Positions 52,225 to 62,301 of a DNA stretch of 64,000 nucleotides are shown in pieces; within the stretch, counting starts at the first letter, position 1; each line of letters begins with the position of its first letter. The stretch is taken from positions 195,685-259,684 of the forward strand of contig NZ_JALGBI010000002.1 of NCBI RefSeq assembly GCF_022809125.1, read 5' to 3'. Source of the stretch: Variovorax terrae. Lineage in GTDB: Bacteria; Pseudomonadota; Gammaproteobacteria; Burkholderiales; Burkholderiaceae_C. Made by a program: the position numbers and the translations under genes. The notes beneath the pieces were generated by a model. That model ran no database searches. It was given only the letters and a program-made list of their open reading frames with translations, and had not been told where the DNA came from.

Positions 52225-53145
52225 TCAACCGGGTTGCGGGCGCCGCGCGGGCCGCAGCGTGGTGACGAAGAAACCCAGCAGGATGAGCGCGATGCCCGCG
52301 AGATGGAAGGCGCGCACGGGTTCTTGCAGCAGGAGGAAGGCCAGCAGCGCCGTGAACAGCGCGACCAGATGGAAGGACACGCCGGTCACCGTCGCGCCGA
52401 GCATCGCGACGCAGCGGTTCCACAGAATGAAGGCGAACAGCGAGGCGAAGATCCCGATGTAGAGCACGGCGCCGAGCGAGGTCGGGTCGGTCGGGATCTG
52501 CGCGCCGCGCGCCAGCTCGAACACCCAGAAGGGCATCAGCACGGCCAATCCCGCGGCCATGGTGGCAGCCAGGAACACCAGGGGGCTGATTGCCGCGGGC
52601 TTGCACCGCAGCAGCACGGAGTACACGGCGTAGTTGGCGACGGCCAGCAGCACCAGCAGCTCGCCGCCGTCGAAGCGCAGGGCCGCGAGGCTGGCCAAGT
52701 CGCCGCGCGCCACGATCCAGGCCACGCCCACGAAGGAGATGGCGATGCCGAGCAGCGCCTTGCCGGTGATGCGCTCCACGCCGAGCACCAGCGCGGCGAG
52801 CGGGACCATGAGCGGCAGCGTCGAGTTGAGGAAGGCCACGCTCGCGGCCGGCACGGTCTGCAGGGCCAGGTAGCCCAGCGCGTTGTAGCCGGCGATGCCG
52901 AAGGCGCCGCAGGCCGTGATGAGCCGCCAGTGGCGCGCCAGCAGTGCGCGCTCCCGCCAGGCCTGGCGCCAGACGAAGGGCGACAGCGCCGCGAGCGCCA
53001 CGACCCAGCGGCCGACCGCCAGCGACACCGGTGGAAAGACGGGGCCGAGCGCGCGGCCCAGCACCAGGTTGCCGGCCCAGAAGGCCGGCGGCAGCCACAG
53101 CAGCCAGACGGGATGGGCCCACAGGGCGAGCAGCAGCCGGCGCAT
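52225..53145 (-). CDS. EamA/DMT-family transporter
   Basis: 306 residues with ten membrane helices in two EamA repeats (LPPAFWAGNLVLGRALGPVF in the first, LGAVLYIGIFASLFAFILWN in the second). Drug/metabolite exporter superfamily, often exporting amino acids. The start immediately follows the stop of the AlaX-type gene. It is part of an AlaX-EamA-ArgE-like operon. Confidence 0.92.
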   Translation of the reverse strand: MRRLLLALWAHPVWLLWLPPAFWAGNLVLGRALGPVFPPVSLAVGRWVVALAALSPFVWRQAWRERALLARHWRLITACGAFGIAGYNALGYLALQTVPAASVAFLNSTLPLMVPLAALVLGVERITGKALLGIAISFVGVAWIVARGDLASLAALRFDGGELLVLLAVANYAVYSVLLRCKPAAISPLVFLAATMAAGLAVLMPFWVFELARGAQIPTDPTSLGAVLYIGIFASLFAFILWNRCVAMLGATVTGVSFHLVALFTALLAFLLLQEPVRAFHLAGIALILLGFFVTTLRPARRPQPG

Positions 53146-53865
53146 CTACAGGCCCTGCAGTCCGATGCGCACGCGGCGGTTGGAGCGGCCCTTGTTCTCG
53201 ATCTTGAGGATGCGGATCGGCCGCGAGGCGCCCGTCGAATCCAGATGCGTGCCGCCGCAGGCCTGCCGGTCCAGCCCGGCGATCTCGACGATGCGGATCA
53301 GGCCTTCCGACGAGGGGGGCGGAGCCACCGAGCGTGAGCGCAGCAGGCCTTGCTCGCCATGGGCCGCGGCCAGGGGCACATGGCTGACATGGACGGCCAG
53401 GTCCTGCCTGACCACGTCGTTCAGCTCCGGCTCCAGGGCCCGCAGGCGGTCGTTGTCGGCGTCGGGCAGGTCGAAGTCGATGCGCGCCGTGCCGTCCTCG
53501 TTCATCTGCACGCCAGTCACCAGGGCGCCGTCGAAATCCCTGAACACCAGTGCGTTCAGGATGTGCAGGTCCGTATGGAGCTCGCGCATGAGCTGGCGGA
53601 AGACCGGGTCGACCTCCGCCCGGACTTCGCCCGTGACCTCGATGCCGCCGGCCAGCTGGGCCCAGACAGCGCCGCCTTCTTCGGAGAAGCCGGTGACCGC
53701 CGCCTCGCCGCCCTGCCAGCGGATGAGGCCCCGGTCCGGGAGCTGGCCGCCGCCGCCGGGATAGAAGGGATGCCGGGACAGCAGGACGGCACCCGGCCGT
53801 GCCCGCAGCACCTGGGCGTCGAGTGTCAAGGTGCCAGGATGGTCCTGGCAGAAGAGTTGCGTCAT
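53146..53865 (-). CDS. Alanyl-tRNA editing protein (AlaX-type)
   Basis: 239 residues, cytosolic, related to the editing domain of AlaRS. Zinc ligands appear in MRELHTDLHILNAL (HxxxH) and ACGGTHLDSTG (Cys/His); FYPGGGGQLPDRG near the N-terminus is typical. It should hydrolyse mischarged Ser- or Gly-tRNA(Ala), though many stand-alone members have not been tested. It is the first gene of the operon with the EamA and M20 genes. Confidence 0.9.
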   Translation of the reverse strand: MTQLFCQDHPGTLTLDAQVLRARPGAVLLSRHPFYPGGGGQLPDRGLIRWQGGEAAVTGFSEEGGAVWAQLAGGIEVTGEVRAEVDPVFRQLMRELHTDLHILNALVFRDFDGALVTGVQMNEDGTARIDFDLPDADNDRLRALEPELNDVVRQDLAVHVSHVPLAAAHGEQGLLRSRSVAPPPSSEGLIRIVEIAGLDRQACGGTHLDSTGASRPIRILKIENKGRSNRRVRIGLQGL

Positions 53866-53943
53866 GGCTTGCCTTACTGGTTGGCGCCAGCATGGCAGGA
53901 CGGCGCTAGATGCTATTGGTCAAAATTGAGGGAGGCGGCTTTT

Positions 53944-54777
53944 TCAGCCCGCGCCCGCCTGCACGTACTGCAGCGGCGTCATGCCGAATGTGCGCTTGAA
54001 GTGCTTGTTCAAGGCGCTCTGATCGTAAAAACCGGAGGCCAGGGCGGCCTCGACGACGGACTGGCCCCGTTGCAGCCGGCGCAGCGCTGCCCGCAGGCGC
54101 AACTGGGTCAGGTAGGTGTGCGGGGTCAAGCCGATCGAGCGATTGAACACGCCGATCAGCTGGAAGGGCGTCAGGTCCGCGGCCGCGGCCATCTGCTCCA
54201 GCGTCAGGCGCTCCGCATGGCCATCGCGCATCAGCTCCAGCACGGGCGCGAGCACGCGCAGGTCCGCCGATGGCGCTCCAGGAACACGCTGCTGCGCCTG
54301 CCCATGCCTTTGGAACAAGGCGCCGAAGCTGCGCACGAACAGTTCCCGGTGCAACAAGGGATCGGGCTCGCCGTCCAGGGCGCGGTGAAGCTCCAGGAAG
54401 CGGGCGACGAGCTCCGGGTCGCGCACGACGTTCGAGGTGAAATAGCGGGGCCGGTCGATCCCCAGCGCGGCCAGAACCGCCTGGATGCCCGGCTCGGCCA
54501 GGTAGAAGGACCGGTAGCGCCAGCGCTCGCTGCCGCCCATCCGGCCCGAATGAGGTTCGGCGGGATTGAAGACCAGCAGCGCCTGCTGATGGGCGATATC
54601 GGTGCGGCCGCGGCTTTTGAACTCCGAGCCGCCGATTTCCGTGGCCGCGACGACGAAGGAGTCGTGGACATGGGGCGCGTAGTCATGCGTCGTGAAATCC
54701 GCATGAAGCATGTCCATCCCCGGCAGGCCGGGCGCATGCCAGTACCGGGACTTGTTGCGGGGATCCAACCGGGCCAA
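53944..54777 (-). CDS. AraC-family transcriptional regulator
   Basis: 277 residues. An N-terminal cupin-like sensory region (HDYAPHVHDSFVVAATEIG) is followed by two C-terminal helix-turn-helix units (LEQMAAAADLTPFQLIGVFN and VVEAALASGFYDQSALNKHF, then TFGMTPLQYVQAG). A TTG at 54777 is the best start because AAAGGTG precedes it and it begins MARLDPRNKS. It lies on the same strand as and 78 bases upstream of the AlaX-type gene, so it may control that operon. The group resembles regulators of amino-acid exporters. Confidence 0.9.
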   Translation of the reverse strand: MARLDPRNKSRYWHAPGLPGMDMLHADFTTHDYAPHVHDSFVVAATEIGGSEFKSRGRTDIAHQQALLVFNPAEPHSGRMGGSERWRYRSFYLAEPGIQAVLAALGIDRPRYFTSNVVRDPELVARFLELHRALDGEPDPLLHRELFVRSFGALFQRHGQAQQRVPGAPSADLRVLAPVLELMRDGHAERLTLEQMAAAADLTPFQLIGVFNRSIGLTPHTYLTQLRLRAALRRLQRGQSVVEAALASGFYDQSALNKHFKRTFGMTPLQYVQAGAG

Positions 54778-54871
54778 GGAAACACCTTTTCAAGCAGGGA
54801 GCCGACTCCGCCTCATTATGAATGCCCGTGCCTCGGGCAGGGGCTGAAGGCCATGTACCGATAATCGGCGC

Positions 54872-56257
<1,386 letters not shown>

Positions 56258-56317
56258 GGGCAACGCTGATCAAGCCCTGGTTATGGCGTCACGCGGGCAG
56301 GCTTCTCTCAGGCCTGC

Positions 56318-57304
56318 TCAATCGGCCCGGATGCCGCGCTGCTGGATCAGCGGGTGCCACAGCGAGGTTTCCATCGACATGTAGGCGCTCATCAGCGTGG
56401 CGTCGCTGGGGCTGACCTCCATGCCGAATTCGACCAGCTTGCGCCGGACTTCAGGCGCGGCGACGGCCTTCTGCAGCTCGGCCGAGAGCTTGTCCACCAC
56501 CGGCTTGGGAGTGGCCTTGGGCACCACCACGCCTTGCCACGCATAGACCTCCAGGTCCTTGTGTCCCAGCTCCGCGAAGGTGGGCACATCGGGCAGCACG
56601 GCCATGCGCCTGGCCGACACCACGGCCAGCGGGCGCAGGCGCCCGGCCTTGATCATCGGCAGGCCGCCGGCGCTTTCCACGATCATCATCGGCACCTGGC
56701 CGCTGGCCACGTCCTGCACCGCGGGGGCGGCGCCGCGATAGGGCACGTGCACGATGAACAGGCCCAGGCGCTGCTTGATCAGCTCCATGGCCAGGTGGTG
56801 AGGCGTGCCCACGCCAGGCGATGCATAGCTGTAGCGCCCGGGTGCTTTCTTCACTTCGTCGATCAGTTGCTGCACGCTGGTGATGCCGCTGCCCGGATGC
56901 ACGGCCAGGATCAGCGGGAACCGCGCCATCAGGCCCAGGGGCGCGAAATCCCTTGCCGGGTCATAAGCCAGCTTTTTGTATAGCACGGGGTTGAAGATCA
57001 GCACGGCGTTGTCGGCCGTGAGCAGTGTGTAGCCATCGGCCGGCGCCCTGGCCGCCTCGGCGGCCGCAATGCTGGAGGCCGCGCCCGGCTTGTTGTCGAT
57101 CACCACCGGCTGGCCCAGCTGCTGTGACAGCTGGTGGCCGACCGTGCGGGCCAGGAAGTCGGTGCCGCCGCCGGCGGGAAAGCCCACCAGCCAGCGCAGC
57201 GGCTTGTTCGGAAAATCCTGCGCGTGCAGGGGACCGTTGAGCGCGGCGGCCAGCGCCAGGCCCTTCAGGACCGTGCGGGCGAGGTTGAGGATGCGTGCAT
57301 TCAT
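56318..57304 (-). CDS. Bug-family (TctC-like) solute-binding protein
   Basis: 328 residues. Signal peptide (LKGLALAAALNGPLHA) then QDFPNKPLRWLVGFPAGGGT, GAASSIAAAEAA, PADGYTLLTADNAVL and KLAYDPARDFAPLG, all Bug features. It is the fourth orphan Bug protein in the window. A CAGGAG ribosome-binding site precedes the ATG at 57304. A TTAAC-AG-GTTAA palindrome lies 18 bases upstream of the start and may be its operator. Confidence 0.92.
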   Translation of the reverse strand: MNARILNLARTVLKGLALAAALNGPLHAQDFPNKPLRWLVGFPAGGGTDFLARTVGHQLSQQLGQPVVIDNKPGAASSIAAAEAARAPADGYTLLTADNAVLIFNPVLYKKLAYDPARDFAPLGLMARFPLILAVHPGSGITSVQQLIDEVKKAPGRYSYASPGVGTPHHLAMELIKQRLGLFIVHVPYRGAAPAVQDVASGQVPMMIVESAGGLPMIKAGRLRPLAVVSARRMAVLPDVPTFAELGHKDLEVYAWQGVVVPKATPKPVVDKLSAELQKAVAAPEVRRKLVEFGMEVSPSDATLMSAYMSMETSLWHPLIQQRGIRAD

Positions 57305-57322
57305 GGTGGGCTCCTGAGTTAG

Positions 57323-57334
57323 TTAACAGGTTAA
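57323..57334. promoter_or_regulatory. Possible operator of the Bug gene
   Basis: TTAACAGGTTAA is an inverted repeat of five-base arms around two bases, 18 bases before the Bug start codon. It is short and could occur by chance in this AT-rich patch. No regulator gene is adjacent. Confidence 0.35.
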
Positions 57335-57496
57335 ATAAATGGCAAAAAAAGAGATCCCTTGTTGATCAGCCCATTGCGAACGCAGTGGCAATCTCAAAGC
57401 TCCGACAGGGGCCAACGCATTCGCCAATGCGCTGAACGAGGTGCTGCGTTCGGCCGAGGCCGGCCGGCCGTCGATCAGCATGGAAAAGTCAGGCAT
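57323..57496 (-). pseudogene. Probable truncated aldehyde dehydrogenase start
   Basis: A 57-codon frame starts at ATG 57496, overlaps the end of livM by eight bases (ATGCCTGA) and has GGAG upstream, so it looks like a real operon gene start. Its first residues MPDFSMLIDGRPASAERSTS resemble the N-terminus of aldehyde dehydrogenases. After about 30 codons the similarity stops and the frame ends in AT-rich DNA at 57323. I read it as the 5' stump of a deleted gene. It could instead be a small unrelated protein. Confidence 0.42.
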
Positions 57497-58577
57497 GGGA
57501 GTTCTCCAGCGGAGTGGAACGGGTGGGCGCCTGGCTGCGGCGCGCCGGCGCGGGGTCTGCGTTCAGGCGATAGCCCACGGGCAACAGCTGCAGGCCGGTG
57601 CGCTGCTCGAATTCGCCCCACAGGCCCTTGGGCAGGAACAGCGCGAACAGCACCGCCACCACGCCCAGGCCGATCAGGTAGGTCACGCCGGTGGCGCCAA
57701 AGAAAGTCTCGATGGCGAAGAACAGCGCGGCGCCGATGATCGGGCCCTCATACGTACCGATGCCGCCTACCAGCACCATGAAGAGCATGTAGGCCGTCCA
57801 TTGCACGCTGAAATAGGTTTTGGGTTGGAAGGTCACCGAGGTGGCCAGCCACAAGGCGCCGGCCGCCGCGCAGCCAAACGCGGACAACACGAAGATGAGC
57901 CGCTTGGCAGGCAGCACGCGCACCCCCACCGAGGCGGCCGCGTCCTCGTCGTCGCGGATGGCCTGCAGCGCAACGCCGGTGCGGCTGCGCAGCAGCACGA
58001 ACACGCACCAGCCCAGCGCCACCATCACCGCCAGCGCCATCCAGTAGGTCGTCAGGCGCCTGGTGCCGGGGTCGTACTGCTGCAAGGCGATGAGCGAGGT
58101 GCCCGTCTCGCCCTGGATCAGCGTATCCAGGTTGACCAGCAGATGCGCCAGCGCCGCCAGGACCCACATGCCGATGGCGAATTCGCCGCCGCGCAGCCTG
58201 AGCATCAGGTAGGAGATGGGAATGGACAGGGCCGCTACCGCCAGCGCGCCCGCCAGCAGCGCGGGGTAGGGGCTCATGCCTGCGTTCGCCAGCCGCACGG
58301 CCGCATACGCGCCCAGGCCGAAGAACGCCTGGTGGCCGACCGAGACCTGGCCTGCATAGCCGGCCAGCGCGTTCCACATGAGGGCCAGGATGGCATAGAT
58401 GAACAGCGTGGTGAGCCGGTCGACCCAGCCTGCGTCCAGCACCAGCGGTGCCAGGGCCAGGCCCAGTTGCGCGGCCACGAGCAGCGCGACCGAGGTCCTG
58501 GCGGTGGGCGTCCAGCGCTCGACCCGCCAGGGGGTGAGCCGGATCGCATCGTCTTGAGAGGGGGCAGTGCGCGGCAT
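57489..58577 (-). CDS. livM: Branched-chain-type ABC permease LivM-like
   Basis: 362 residues with about ten membrane segments, including LFIYAILALMWNALAGYAGQ, VSVGHQAFFGLGAYAAVRLA, LLAGALAVAALSIPISYLML and VLVGGIGTYEGPIIGAALFF. ATG 58577 gives the start MPRTAPSQDD and lies one base after the livH stop. The longer in-frame extension upstream is inside livH and is unlikely to be used. Transport partner of LivH. Confidence 0.92.
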   Translation of the reverse strand: MPRTAPSQDDAIRLTPWRVERWTPTARTSVALLVAAQLGLALAPLVLDAGWVDRLTTLFIYAILALMWNALAGYAGQVSVGHQAFFGLGAYAAVRLANAGMSPYPALLAGALAVAALSIPISYLMLRLRGGEFAIGMWVLAALAHLLVNLDTLIQGETGTSLIALQQYDPGTRRLTTYWMALAVMVALGWCVFVLLRSRTGVALQAIRDDEDAAASVGVRVLPAKRLIFVLSAFGCAAAGALWLATSVTFQPKTYFSVQWTAYMLFMVLVGGIGTYEGPIIGAALFFAIETFFGATGVTYLIGLGVVAVLFALFLPKGLWGEFEQRTGLQLLPVGYRLNADPAPARRSQAPTRSTPLENSHA

Positions 58578-58578
58578 G

Positions 58579-59463
58579 TCAACGCTTTCGGCGAAAGAAC
58601 GGCAGGGGAGGGTCCTGCAGGAAGATGCGGGCCAGCAGCACGGCAAGGAACAGCACGTGGCCGGCGATGAGGAAACCCTGGGGGTGCAGCTGGGCGCCCA
58701 GGCTTTGCGCCAGGCCCAGGGCGATGCCGCCCAGCAGCGTGCCCCAGAGCGAGCCGGCGCCGCCGATCATCACGGCCTCGAAGGCAAAGAGCAGCTGCGG
58801 CGCGCCCGAGTACGGGTCCACGGTCGCGCGCATCGCCAGGAACATCCCGGCGACCGCAGCCGCGGCCAGCGAGATGGCGGCAGCCACCCCGTTGACGGCG
58901 ATTGCGTTCACGCCGACCAGTTGCGCCGTGGCCGGGTCGTCGGCGACGGCGCGGATGCGCCTGCCGATGCTCGTGTAGGTCAGCAATAGCTGCAGCCCGC
59001 CCAGCAGTGCCATGGCAGTCAGGAAGATCAGCAGCGACAGGTGGCCGACCAGAAACCCTCCCACTTCGAACGCGTCGTAGGCCAGGCTGTCGATGTGCGG
59101 CGCCAGCGACCGCGTGTCCGCCCCGAACGCGCTGAACATCGCGTTGTCCAGCACCGCGGCCAGGCCGAAGGTCGCCAGGATCGGCACCAACTCGCCGGCG
59201 CGGCGGCTGCGCTCCAGCACCAGCCGCTGCAGCGCCCACCCCGCCGCCGCCATCGCCGGCAGCACCAGCAGCAGGCCCAGGAATGGATGCAGCCCATGCC
59301 GGTCGGCCAGGAGGTATACCGCGTAGGCGGCCAGCACCGCGATGCTGCCGTGGGCCAGGTTGATGATGCGCATCACGCCGAACATGAAGGACAGGCCACA
59401 TGCCAGCAGGGCGTAGTACCCGCCCAGCAGCACGCCCTGCAGTACCTGGTTGGCCCAGCTCAT
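58579..59463 (-). CDS. livH: Branched-chain-type ABC permease LivH-like
   Basis: 294 residues. Membrane segments include YALLACGLSFMFGVMRIINL (the highly conserved LivH opening), FLGLLLVLPAMAAAGWALQ and LLIFLTAMALLGGLQLLLT; GVNAIAVNGVAAAISLAAA and MIGGAGSLWGTLLGGIALG are typical. The start overlaps livF by four bases. Works with LivM to form the channel. Confidence 0.94.
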   Translation of the reverse strand: MSWANQVLQGVLLGGYYALLACGLSFMFGVMRIINLAHGSIAVLAAYAVYLLADRHGLHPFLGLLLVLPAMAAAGWALQRLVLERSRRAGELVPILATFGLAAVLDNAMFSAFGADTRSLAPHIDSLAYDAFEVGGFLVGHLSLLIFLTAMALLGGLQLLLTYTSIGRRIRAVADDPATAQLVGVNAIAVNGVAAAISLAAAAVAGMFLAMRATVDPYSGAPQLLFAFEAVMIGGAGSLWGTLLGGIALGLAQSLGAQLHPQGFLIAGHVLFLAVLLARIFLQDPPLPFFRRKR

Positions 59464-60182
59464 CGGGCCGCCTCCGCGGTGGTGCGGTGCCCGAAATAGT
59501 GATCCATGACTTCCTCTCTTGTCATTTCACCGGCCCGGCCGCTGGCGACCACGCGGCCTTCCAGCAGGCAGGCGATGCGGTCGGCGATGCTGAAGGTGCG
59601 CTGCAGGTCCTGCTCCACCAGGATCAGGGTCGTGCGGGTGGCCAGCAGGGATTGCAGCGAGTCGTAGACGCCCTGCACGGCCACCGGCGACAGGCCCAGC
59701 GACACCTCGTCAAGCAACAGCAGGCGCGGGTTCGTCATCAGCGCGCGGCCGATCGCCACGGCCTGCTGCTGGCCGCCCGAGAGCGATCCCGCCTGCGCCT
59801 TCAGCTTGGGCACGAGCTGCGGAAACGCCGCCAGCACGCTGTCGAAGTTCCATGGCCCCGCGCGGTGCGCGGCCAGCGCCACACGCAGGTTGTCGGCCAC
59901 GCTCATCGACTTGAACAGCCTGCGGCCCTCGGGCACCAGGGCCATGCCGAGCGCGGTGCGCTGGTGCGCGGGCAGCGCCGTGACATCCCGGCCTTCAAAG
60001 ACGATCCGGCCCGCCGCCGCCGGGTGGATGCCGGCCAACGTGCGCAGCAAGGTGGTCTTGCCCGCCCCATTGGCGCCGACCAGGGCCAGCCGCTCACCTT
60101 CGGCCAGCGACAGGTCGATGTCGCTGACGGCCTGGAGCAGGCCGTGGCGCGCCACCAGTCCGGTGACTTGCAGCAGGCTCAT
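59460..60182 (-). CDS. livF: Branched-chain-type ABC ATPase LivF-like
   Basis: 240 residues. Walker A LVGANGAGKTTLLRTLAG, LVPEGRRLFKSMSVADNL after the Q-loop, signature GSLSGGQQQAVAIGRALM, Walker B LLLLDEVSLGLSP and H-loop equivalent ILVEQDLQRTF. It overlaps livG upstream and livH downstream by four bases each. Confidence 0.95.
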   Translation of the reverse strand: MSLLQVTGLVARHGLLQAVSDIDLSLAEGERLALVGANGAGKTTLLRTLAGIHPAAAGRIVFEGRDVTALPAHQRTALGMALVPEGRRLFKSMSVADNLRVALAAHRAGPWNFDSVLAAFPQLVPKLKAQAGSLSGGQQQAVAIGRALMTNPRLLLLDEVSLGLSPVAVQGVYDSLQSLLATRTTLILVEQDLQRTFSIADRIACLLEGRVVASGRAGEMTREEVMDHYFGHRTTAEAAR

Positions 60183-60925
60183 GCGTGGCCTCCCAGGTAG
60201 GCGGACATCACGGTCTGGTTTGACAGCACGGCCTCGGGCGTGCCGTCAGCGATGATGCGGCCCGCGTCCATGCAGACCAGGCGTTCGGCCACCTGCACCA
60301 GAACGTGGACGATGTGCTCGATCCAGACGATGGTGATCTGCCGCTGCCGCAGGGCCTTGATCGTGCCGACCAGCTCCGCGGCCTCGCCGTCGGTGAGGCC
60401 GCCGCCGATTTCGTCCAGCAGCAGCACCGCCGGGTCGGTGGCCAGCGACCGCGTCAGCTCCAGGCGCTTGCGGTCCAGCAGGCCCAGCGATTCGGAGCGC
60501 CGGTTCGCCACGGGAAGCATGCCGCACAGGCGGATCGCGTCCATGCTGCGCTCCTGCGCCTGCGTGCGGGTGAACCCGCCGCCGTGCAAGGCGGCGGTGA
60601 GGACGTTCTCGAAGACGGTCATGCCGCCGAATGGGCGCGGCACCTGGTGGCTGCGCGCGATGCCCAGGCGGCAGCGGTGTGCAGCATCCATGCCCGTGAT
60701 GTCGCGCCCCGCATAGTGGATGGTCCCGGCCGTGACCGGCAAGGACCCCGACAGCGCCGCCAGCAAGGTCGTCTTACCGGCGCCGTTGGGCCCGACGATG
60801 CCAATGGCCTCGCCGCGGCGGAGGTTGAAGTCCACTTGGTCGAGCACGGTCTGGGCGCCGAACCGCTTGGACAGGCCGCGCGCGGAAAGCAGCGCCTGCG
60901 ATGGGGGGCGGGACTGCGGGATCAC
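60179..60925 (-). CDS. livG: Branched-chain-type ABC ATPase LivG-like
   Basis: 248 residues. Walker A IVGPNGAGKTTLLAALSG, GIARSHQVPRPFGGMTVFEN, a signature region reduced to ESLGLLDRKRLELTRSLAT (the usual LSGGxx is replaced by LGLLDRK, a common variation in LivG relatives), Walker B VLLLDEIGGGLTDGE and IVWIEHIVHVLVQVAERL. GTG 60925 overlaps the binding-protein stop as GTGA. Second ATPase subunit of the importer. Confidence 0.9.
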   Translation of the reverse strand: MIPQSRPPSQALLSARGLSKRFGAQTVLDQVDFNLRRGEAIGIVGPNGAGKTTLLAALSGSLPVTAGTIHYAGRDITGMDAAHRCRLGIARSHQVPRPFGGMTVFENVLTAALHGGGFTRTQAQERSMDAIRLCGMLPVANRRSESLGLLDRKRLELTRSLATDPAVLLLDEIGGGLTDGEAAELVGTIKALRQRQITIVWIEHIVHVLVQVAERLVCMDAGRIIADGTPEAVLSNQTVMSAYLGGHA

Positions 60926-62241
60926 GAATACGACTTCAGCTTGGCGGCCACGGGAATCCTGGGGTCGCTCTCGTTCTCCGTGATCACGTAGTCGTACTTG
61001 AATTTCGAGCCCGCTGCCGGCTTGACCCACTGCGCGCCGATCATGGGTACGGAGGAAACGTTGCCCACCGGGCCCTTGGTGAAGTCGACCTTGCCCATCA
61101 TCGTGGTGGTCTGCAGCGTCGACAGCGCCTTGGCCAGCCCTGCCTTGTCCTTCGGGTTGGCGGCCGCCTTCAGGGCTGCCACGCCAGCGTCCAGCAGCGA
61201 CAGCGAAGCGCCCAGCTGCTGGTTCCACTGCTTGCCCGAGGCCTTCTCGTAGCCATCGGCCAGTTGCACGCCAGTCAGGCCCGTGAGCGCGGAAGCGTAC
61301 GGATAGTTCTTGTGCCAGTAGGCGGCCACCGACAGGTTGTAGCCCAGCGGGCCCAGCACTTCGATGGTCGACGCGAACAGGCCGGTCTTGGCGATCTGCA
61401 CGACCTTCATCGACTTGGCCAGGCCCTGCTGCGCCGCCTGGCGCCAGAAGGTCGCGAAGTCCGGAGGAATCGGGAATGAGCACAGGATTTCGCATTTCTC
61501 GGCCTTGAACCTGGCGATCTGCGCGGAGAAGTCGGTGGTGCCTGTTTCGTAGGGGCCGCCGTCCACGACGGTGAAACCGGCTTTCTGCAGATGCGGCAAC
61601 AGGGCGTTGCGGATGGCGTTGCCGTCGGCGTCGTTGGGCAGCAGGGCGGCAACTCTCTTGTTGCTGGGCACGGCCGACCATTGGGAGATATAGGACTTCA
61701 CGAAATCGGCCACACCGAAGGAGAAGAGAAAGCTCCACTTGAAGGGCGAGGGCGCACCCGGCTTGGCGCCGCGGCCGAAGTACCACGCCTCCCAGGGCAT
61801 CACGGTGGCCAGGCACGGCACGCCCGCGGCCTCGCAGGCATCGGACACGGGGTTCACCACCTCGGGCGTGGACGTGGTGAGCATCAGGTCCACCTTGTCG
61901 TTGTCAATCAGCGCCTTGGCGAGCTGGCTGGCGCGGGCCGGGTCCGACTGGGTGTCGCGGTCCAGGATTTCCACTTTGTAGGCCTTGCCGCCGATGACCA
62001 GGCCCGAGGCCAGGGCCTTGCGCGCCAGCGCGAGCACGTGGCCGTCGCCTTCGCCAAAGCTGCCCAGCGGGCCGGTGCGCGGGCTGACGAAGCCCACGCG
62101 CAGCGTGTTGTCGAGGCCCTGGGCGCGCGCCAGCGTAGGGTCCAGGAGGGCCAGGCCCGTGGCACCGGCCAAGCCCAGGACGTGGCGGCGATTGGGAGGG
62201 GTGGCCTGCGCGGGCGAAGCCGGTATGTTCGATTTGTTCAA
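60922..62241 (-). CDS. Branched-chain-type ABC solute-binding protein
   Basis: 439 residues. The N-terminus has a twin-arginine-like stretch PNRRHVLGLAGATGLALLDP, so it may be exported by Tat or Sec, followed by a type I periplasmic binding domain (LRVGFVSPRTGPLGSFGEGD, LLTTSTPEVVNPVSDACEAA, KRVAALLPNDADGNAIRNAL). The LivK-like family in catabolic operons often binds aromatic acids rather than amino acids. It lies 60 bases downstream of the SDR gene. Confidence 0.93.
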   Translation of the reverse strand: MNKSNIPASPAQATPPNRRHVLGLAGATGLALLDPTLARAQGLDNTLRVGFVSPRTGPLGSFGEGDGHVLALARKALASGLVIGGKAYKVEILDRDTQSDPARASQLAKALIDNDKVDLMLTTSTPEVVNPVSDACEAAGVPCLATVMPWEAWYFGRGAKPGAPSPFKWSFLFSFGVADFVKSYISQWSAVPSNKRVAALLPNDADGNAIRNALLPHLQKAGFTVVDGGPYETGTTDFSAQIARFKAEKCEILCSFPIPPDFATFWRQAAQQGLAKSMKVVQIAKTGLFASTIEVLGPLGYNLSVAAYWHKNYPYASALTGLTGVQLADGYEKASGKQWNQQLGASLSLLDAGVAALKAAANPKDKAGLAKALSTLQTTTMMGKVDFTKGPVGNVSSVPMIGAQWVKPAAGSKFKYDYVITENESDPRIPVAAKLKSYS

Positions 62242-62301
62242 GAGAGTCTCCTCGGGTCAGGTTGAGTTGTGGGGTGGAGTGAGGCGAGAGAAATCACGGG
62301 T

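Noticed and set aside
53901..53940. A fifth copy of the dispersed repeat (GATGCTATTGGTCAAAATTGAG)
   Set aside because: It resembles the right box but lacks GTCCAGG 17 bases upstream. It may be a decayed copy or chance.
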